This document shows, piece after piece, positions 60,957-64,000 of a stretch of DNA of 64,000 bases. The position numbers were made by a program, and so were the translations under genes. Under the pieces are notes generated by a model. It was not told the origin of the DNA and ran no database searches. It was given only the letters and a program-made list of their open reading frames with translations. The stretch is from NCBI GenBank assembly GCA_947498775.1, contig CANMLL010000003.1, positions 62,001 through 126,000 on the forward strand, read 5' to 3'. Every line of letters begins with the position of its first letter. Within the stretch, counting starts at the first letter, position 1. The stretch is from an uncultured Aquimarina sp. GTDB taxonomy: Bacteria; Bacteroidota; Bacteroidia; Flavobacteriales; Flavobacteriaceae.

Positions 60957-61802
60957 TTACTTAATTGTATTTATCTTTTCATAAGAAGCCATCACTCCTT
61001 TAATTACCGAGGAACTCAATCCTTGATGTTCCATCTCGTTTAATCCTTCAATGGTACATCCCTGTGGGGTTGTTACTTTATCAATCTCCCGCTCAGGGTG
61101 TGTCCCGTTTTTGGCTACCAAAGTTGCAGCTCCTATAGCGGTTTGCACTGCGATAATTTGCGCTTCATGAGGATGAAATCCCATTTGGATACCTCCCTGA
61201 ATCATTGCCCTAAGAAATCTTAGAAAAAATGCAATACCACTAGCCCCCAGAACCGTTGCCGCTTGCATCAACCGTTCTTCGATAATTAATGTTTGACCAA
61301 TGGTGTTAAACATTTTTTCTACAAACGCTAGTTCTTCTTTTACATCTTCATTAGCTGCAATACAAGTCATCGACAGTTTTTTTGCAGCACCCGTATTGGG
61401 CATTACTCGTATCACTTTATTGTTAGGAATGACTTCGTTAATTTCAGCAATAGAAGTTCCTGTTACGGTAGAGATCAAAATTTGATCAGGTGTCAATATA
61501 TCTTTAATTTCTTGCAAAACGATATCCAGTTGTCTGGGTTGTACACAAAGAATTATCCTTTTGACATTTTTTATGGATCCAACAATGTCTTGTGAAGTAG
61601 AAACATTTAGCTTTTCTTCTACTTCCTTTAGATTGTATTTGGACTTATCAACCGCTGTGATATCCTTTGTATTTAGTAAATCACTACTCGCCAAACCCGA
61701 CAATATTGATTTTCCTAGATTACCTACTCCTATGATTGTAAGCCCCCCAGCCCCCGAAGGGGGAGTTTGACTCTCTTTATATAAATTATCTTGATTATTC
61801 AT
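60957..61802 (-). CDS. proC: Pyrroline-5-carboxylate reductase with repeat-derived N-terminus
   Basis: 281 residues. TIIGVGNLGKSILSGLASSDL is the NAD(P) motif, VIRVMPNTGAAKKLSMTCI and the GASGIAFFLRFLRAMIQGGIQMG segment are ProC hallmarks, and TTPQGCTIEGLNEME is at the C-terminal dimer region. Most ProC proteins begin a few residues before the nucleotide motif. Here the 22 or so residues in front (MNNQDNLYKESQTPPSGAGGL) are mainly encoded by a palindromic repeat (61741-61773), and no other start lies near. The last step of proline synthesis should be intact. Confidence 0.93.
   Translation of the reverse strand: MNNQDNLYKESQTPPSGAGGLTIIGVGNLGKSILSGLASSDLLNTKDITAVDKSKYNLKEVEEKLNVSTSQDIVGSIKNVKRIILCVQPRQLDIVLQEIKDILTPDQILISTVTGTSIAEINEVIPNNKVIRVMPNTGAAKKLSMTCIAANEDVKEELAFVEKMFNTIGQTLIIEERLMQAATVLGASGIAFFLRFLRAMIQGGIQMGFHPHEAQIIAVQTAIGAATLVAKNGTHPEREIDKVTTPQGCTIEGLNEMEHQGLSSSVIKGVMASYEKINTIK
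61741..61773. repeat. GC-rich palindromic repeat inside the proC 5' end
   Basis: AGCCCCCCAGCCCCCGAAGGGGGAGTTT stands out as a GC-rich palindrome in an AT-rich gene and encodes ProC residues TPPSGAGGL. A shorter relative, TTCCCCCTTTGGGG, lies at the argC stop codon (61859-61872). Such CCCCC-AAA-GGGGG repeats are common between flavobacterial genes. Confidence 0.75.
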
Positions 61803-61857
61803 TTAAATGCTTTCTTTCTAATATTTTATTATATCCCTCTTTATAAAAACTATTTAG

Positions 61858-61872
61858 TTCCCCCTTTGGGGC
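61858..61872. repeat. GC-rich palindromic repeat at the argC stop
   Basis: GTTCCCCCTTTGGGG overlaps the argC stop codon region (stop at 61872-61874) and resembles the repeat within proC about 100 bp downstream. Confidence 0.6.
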
Positions 61873-62849
61873 TAGAAGGCGCTCGCTTTTAACTTTAATC
61901 CTGTCTTTTCTTCAAACCCAAACATAAGATTCATGTTTTGGATTGCCTGTCCCGATGCTCCTTTGATTAAATTATCGATTACCGAAGTAATCAATAACAT
62001 TCCATTTTTTTTGCTGATATGAAGAATACATTTGTTTGTATTAACCACCTGCTTCAGGCTAATTTCCTGATCCGAAATCGTCGTAAATTCAGCATCCTTA
62101 TAAAAAGACTTGTACAAATTTTTTGCTTCCTCTTCGCTACCATCGTATTTGGTATATATCGTTGCATAAATTCCTTTACTGAAATTCCCTCGATTAGGAA
62201 TAAAAAACAGAGGAACTTCAAAATCATTTTGCATTTGTTGTAAACTTTGTACTATCTCTCCCATATGTTGATGGGTAAATACTTTATAACTAGAGAAATT
62301 ATTATCTCTCCAACTAAAATGTGTTGTATTACCAGGAATTACTCCGGCTCCCGTGCTTCCAGTTGTTGCATTAATATGTACTGCATCCTTAATTTTTCTT
62401 TTGGAAACCAATGGCAATAGTGCCAGTTGAATAGCTGTTGCAAAACATCCCGGGTTAGCAATATTCTTTGCCGATTTTATTTTCTCCTTTTGCAATTCTG
62501 GTAAACCATAGATAAAATCTCTATTTAAATATTTTTCATCTTTCTTTAACCTAAAATCATTACCCAGATCTATAACTTTTGTGGTTTCTGAAAAGTTATG
62601 AGTTTTTAAGAACGCCTGGGATCTTCCATGGCCTAAGCATAAAAACAACACATCAACATTAAGGTTTACTGTATCTGTAAACTCTAGATCGATCTCTCCT
62701 ATCATATCAGGATGTTGTTCATGAATAGCAACACCTGCATTGGTAGTACTGTACACAAAATCCAGCTCAACTTTAGGATGATGAACGAGCAATCTCAATA
62801 ACTCCCCAGCTGTGTACCCTGATCCGCCTATGATTCCAACTTTTATCAT
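61872..62849 (-). CDS. argC: N-acetyl-gamma-glutamyl-phosphate reductase
   Basis: 325 residues. GIIGGSGYTAGELLRLLVHHPKVEL is the NADP motif, NIANPGCFATAIQLALLPL holds the catalytic Cys, and FIPNRGNFSKGIYATIYTKY with MNLMFGFEEKTGLKL-end complete the family pattern. It reduces N-acyl-glutamyl phosphate to the semialdehyde. Its start overlaps the argG stop by 4 bp (ATGA), consistent with coupling. Its end abuts a GC-rich palindrome. Confidence 0.96.
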   Translation of the reverse strand: MIKVGIIGGSGYTAGELLRLLVHHPKVELDFVYSTTNAGVAIHEQHPDMIGEIDLEFTDTVNLNVDVLFLCLGHGRSQAFLKTHNFSETTKVIDLGNDFRLKKDEKYLNRDFIYGLPELQKEKIKSAKNIANPGCFATAIQLALLPLVSKRKIKDAVHINATTGSTGAGVIPGNTTHFSWRDNNFSSYKVFTHQHMGEIVQSLQQMQNDFEVPLFFIPNRGNFSKGIYATIYTKYDGSEEEAKNLYKSFYKDAEFTTISDQEISLKQVVNTNKCILHISKKNGMLLITSVIDNLIKGASGQAIQNMNLMFGFEEKTGLKLKASAF

Positions 62850-64000
62850 GATTCGCCTGGATTTATATTGTGATATATCTTATTGGCATTACCATAGATT
62901 TTTATAAATCCTTTTGCATCTTCAGACGTCCAGGAATTATTCATCTCTCCATACTGTCCAAAATCAGATTTCATCATATCATAATCAGATTCGATTCCTT
63001 CCAACGTAAAATGGTATGGTTTTAATTTCACGGTTACATTTCCGGTTACCGACTTTTGCGAATCTTCTAGAAAAACCTCAATATTTCGCATTACAGGATC
63101 CAGGTAATTCCCTTCATGTAGTAACATCCCATACCAATTAGCCAATTGCTCTTTCCAATATTGTTGCCATTTGGTGAGCACATGTTTTTCTAATAAATGA
63201 TGTGCTTTGATAATCACAATAGGAGCCGCAGCTTCAAAACCTACTCTTCCTTTGATTCCGATAATGGTGTCGCCCACATGGATATCTCTTCCGATAGCAA
63301 AAGCGCTTGCTAACTCTTCTAATTTTTGAATATTTTTCACTGGGGTATCTTTAACACCATCTAATCCAACCAATTCTCCATTTTCAAAATTAAGTATGAT
63401 GGTTTCTTCTTTTTCTTTTTGAAGTTGACTTGGGTATGCCTCTTCTGGCAGTGCATTATGAGAAGTCAAGGTTTCTTTTCCACCAACACTGGTTCCCCAA
63501 ATACCTTTATTAATAGAATATTGCGCTTTTTCCCAGCTGTAGTTTACTCCATATTTCTCTAGATAGGCTACCTCCTCTTGTCTGGAAAGTTTTAAGTCTC
63601 TAATGGGTGTAATAATCTCTATTTCTGGTGCCAATGTTTGAAAAATTACATCAAATCGAATTTGGTCATTCCCGGCACCGGTACTACCATGAGCAATGTA
63701 TTTTGCTCCGATTTTCTTGGCATAATTGATTACTTCAATAGCCTGAAAAATTCGTTCTGCACTTACCGAAAGTGGATACGTATTATTTTTAAGAACATTA
63801 CCAAAAATTAGATACTTGATTGCCTTTTGGTAAAATTCATTTACTATCGTTTTATTCACATGATCAGAACTTCCTAATTCGTAGGCTCTCTTCTCTGTTT
63901 CTTCTAATTCTTTTTCTGAAAAACCTCCTGTATTTACCAAAATGGTATGTACCGCCAAGTTTCTCTCATGCATAAGGTATTTTACGCAATACGAGGTATC
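62846..64000 (-). CDS. argG: Argininosuccinate synthase, 5' end beyond the window
   Basis: The frame is open to base 64000. An ATG at 63973 is internal, because the codons before it read DTSYCVKYLMHERN, which is the ATP-pyrophosphatase motif (SGGLDTSYC) of ArgG. About 384 residues are visible of the usual ~395. HGSTGAGNDQIRFDVIF and YSINKGIWGTSVGGKETLTSHNALPEEAY are characteristic. It condenses citrulline with aspartate, and is the most upstream gene of the operon in view. The promoter and possibly an N-acetyltransferase gene upstream are outside the window. Confidence 0.95.
   Translation of the reverse strand, partial: DTSYCVKYLMHERNLAVHTILVNTGGFSEKELEETEKRAYELGSSDHVNKTIVNEFYQKAIKYLIFGNVLKNNTYPLSVSAERIFQAIEVINYAKKIGAKYIAHGSTGAGNDQIRFDVIFQTLAPEIEIITPIRDLKLSRQEEVAYLEKYGVNYSWEKAQYSINKGIWGTSVGGKETLTSHNALPEEAYPSQLQKEKEETIILNFENGELVGLDGVKDTPVKNIQKLEELASAFAIGRDIHVGDTIIGIKGRVGFEAAAPIVIIKAHHLLEKHVLTKWQQYWKEQLANWYGMLLHEGNYLDPVMRNIEVFLEDSQKSVTGNVTVKLKPYHFTLEGIESDYDMMKSDFGQYGEMNNSWTSEDAKGFIKIYGNANKIYHNINPGES

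Noticed and set aside
62846..63973. ATG at 63973 as the argG start
   Set aside because: The codons before it encode DTSYC, part of the ATP-binding motif, so the true start is outside the window.

Overview
The window is about 64 kb of low-GC chromosome from a member of the Bacteroidota, most likely a marine Flavobacteriaceae (Aquimarina-like at a guess; the genus is not proven). The support is a type IX secretion (T9SS) C-terminal sorting domain at the left end, the DUF4159/MoxR/DUF58/BatA cluster, the Bacteroidota-type arginine operon with an ArgF'-like transcarbamylase, and A-rich leaders without strong Shine-Dalgarno sites. I see no rRNA, tRNA, CRISPR array or prophage.

Layout. 1-1504: 3' end of a secreted CBM-carrying protein, then a small exporter. 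1622-9419 (minus): a MoxR/DUF58/BatA operon with two large membrane-anchored proteins. 9554-12544 (minus): a TldD/TldE protease pair with its own terminator. 13206-19149: a probable inorganic-carbon island. It holds an SbtA-type bicarbonate transporter, a LysR regulator, a lipoprotein SPFH protein, a lipoprotein beta-carbonic anhydrase, an HPF-like protein and small unknowns. The same 15-bp dyad (TTATG-N5-CATAA) lies 94-97 bp before the first gene of each plus-strand unit. 19701-28145: an eight-gene oxidative sugar operon (cytochrome c, GMC dehydrogenase, its small subunit, two TIM-barrel isomerases, an MFS transporter, a Gfo/Idh/MocA oxidoreductase and a DUF1080 protein) resembling 3-keto-glycoside pathways. 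28274-28609: remains of a LytS/LytTR two-component pair. 28782-32194: GNAT-like, metal-dependent hydrolase, DUF1761 and LysE genes.

32392-34975: a cNMP/CBS/DUF294 protein and a DnaQ-like exonuclease, a pair often found with acetate genes. 35229-38750: a three-subunit biotin-dependent acyl-CoA carboxylase. 38877-40965: two membrane proteins and a DinB protein. 40977-49836 (minus): an acetate uptake and activation locus with acs, a stand-alone receiver, an SSS-family transporter fused to a histidine kinase, an ActP-like symporter, DUF4212 and a porin. It is capped by an InsA-like zinc-ribbon/HTH protein (49949-50368) that looks like a domesticated transposase subunit. 50954-52803: a Tat-exported TIM-barrel protein and a PfkB sugar kinase. 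52927-64000 (minus): the arginine/proline operon argG-argC-proC-argD-proA-proB-(four-helix-bundle gene)-argF'-argB-argE'-argH. Several of its junctions carry small palindromic or low-complexity repeats, and argG runs off the right edge.

The strongest non-routine signals are the two-site LysR regulon around the bicarbonate genes, a family of about 157-bp imperfect palindromes sharing the core CATAGCAGCGCTACG (two copies), the InsA-like candidate regulator of the acetate locus, the internally deleted LytTR regulator, and two insertions that altered coding sequence in the arginine/proline operon (proB tail, proC N-terminus).
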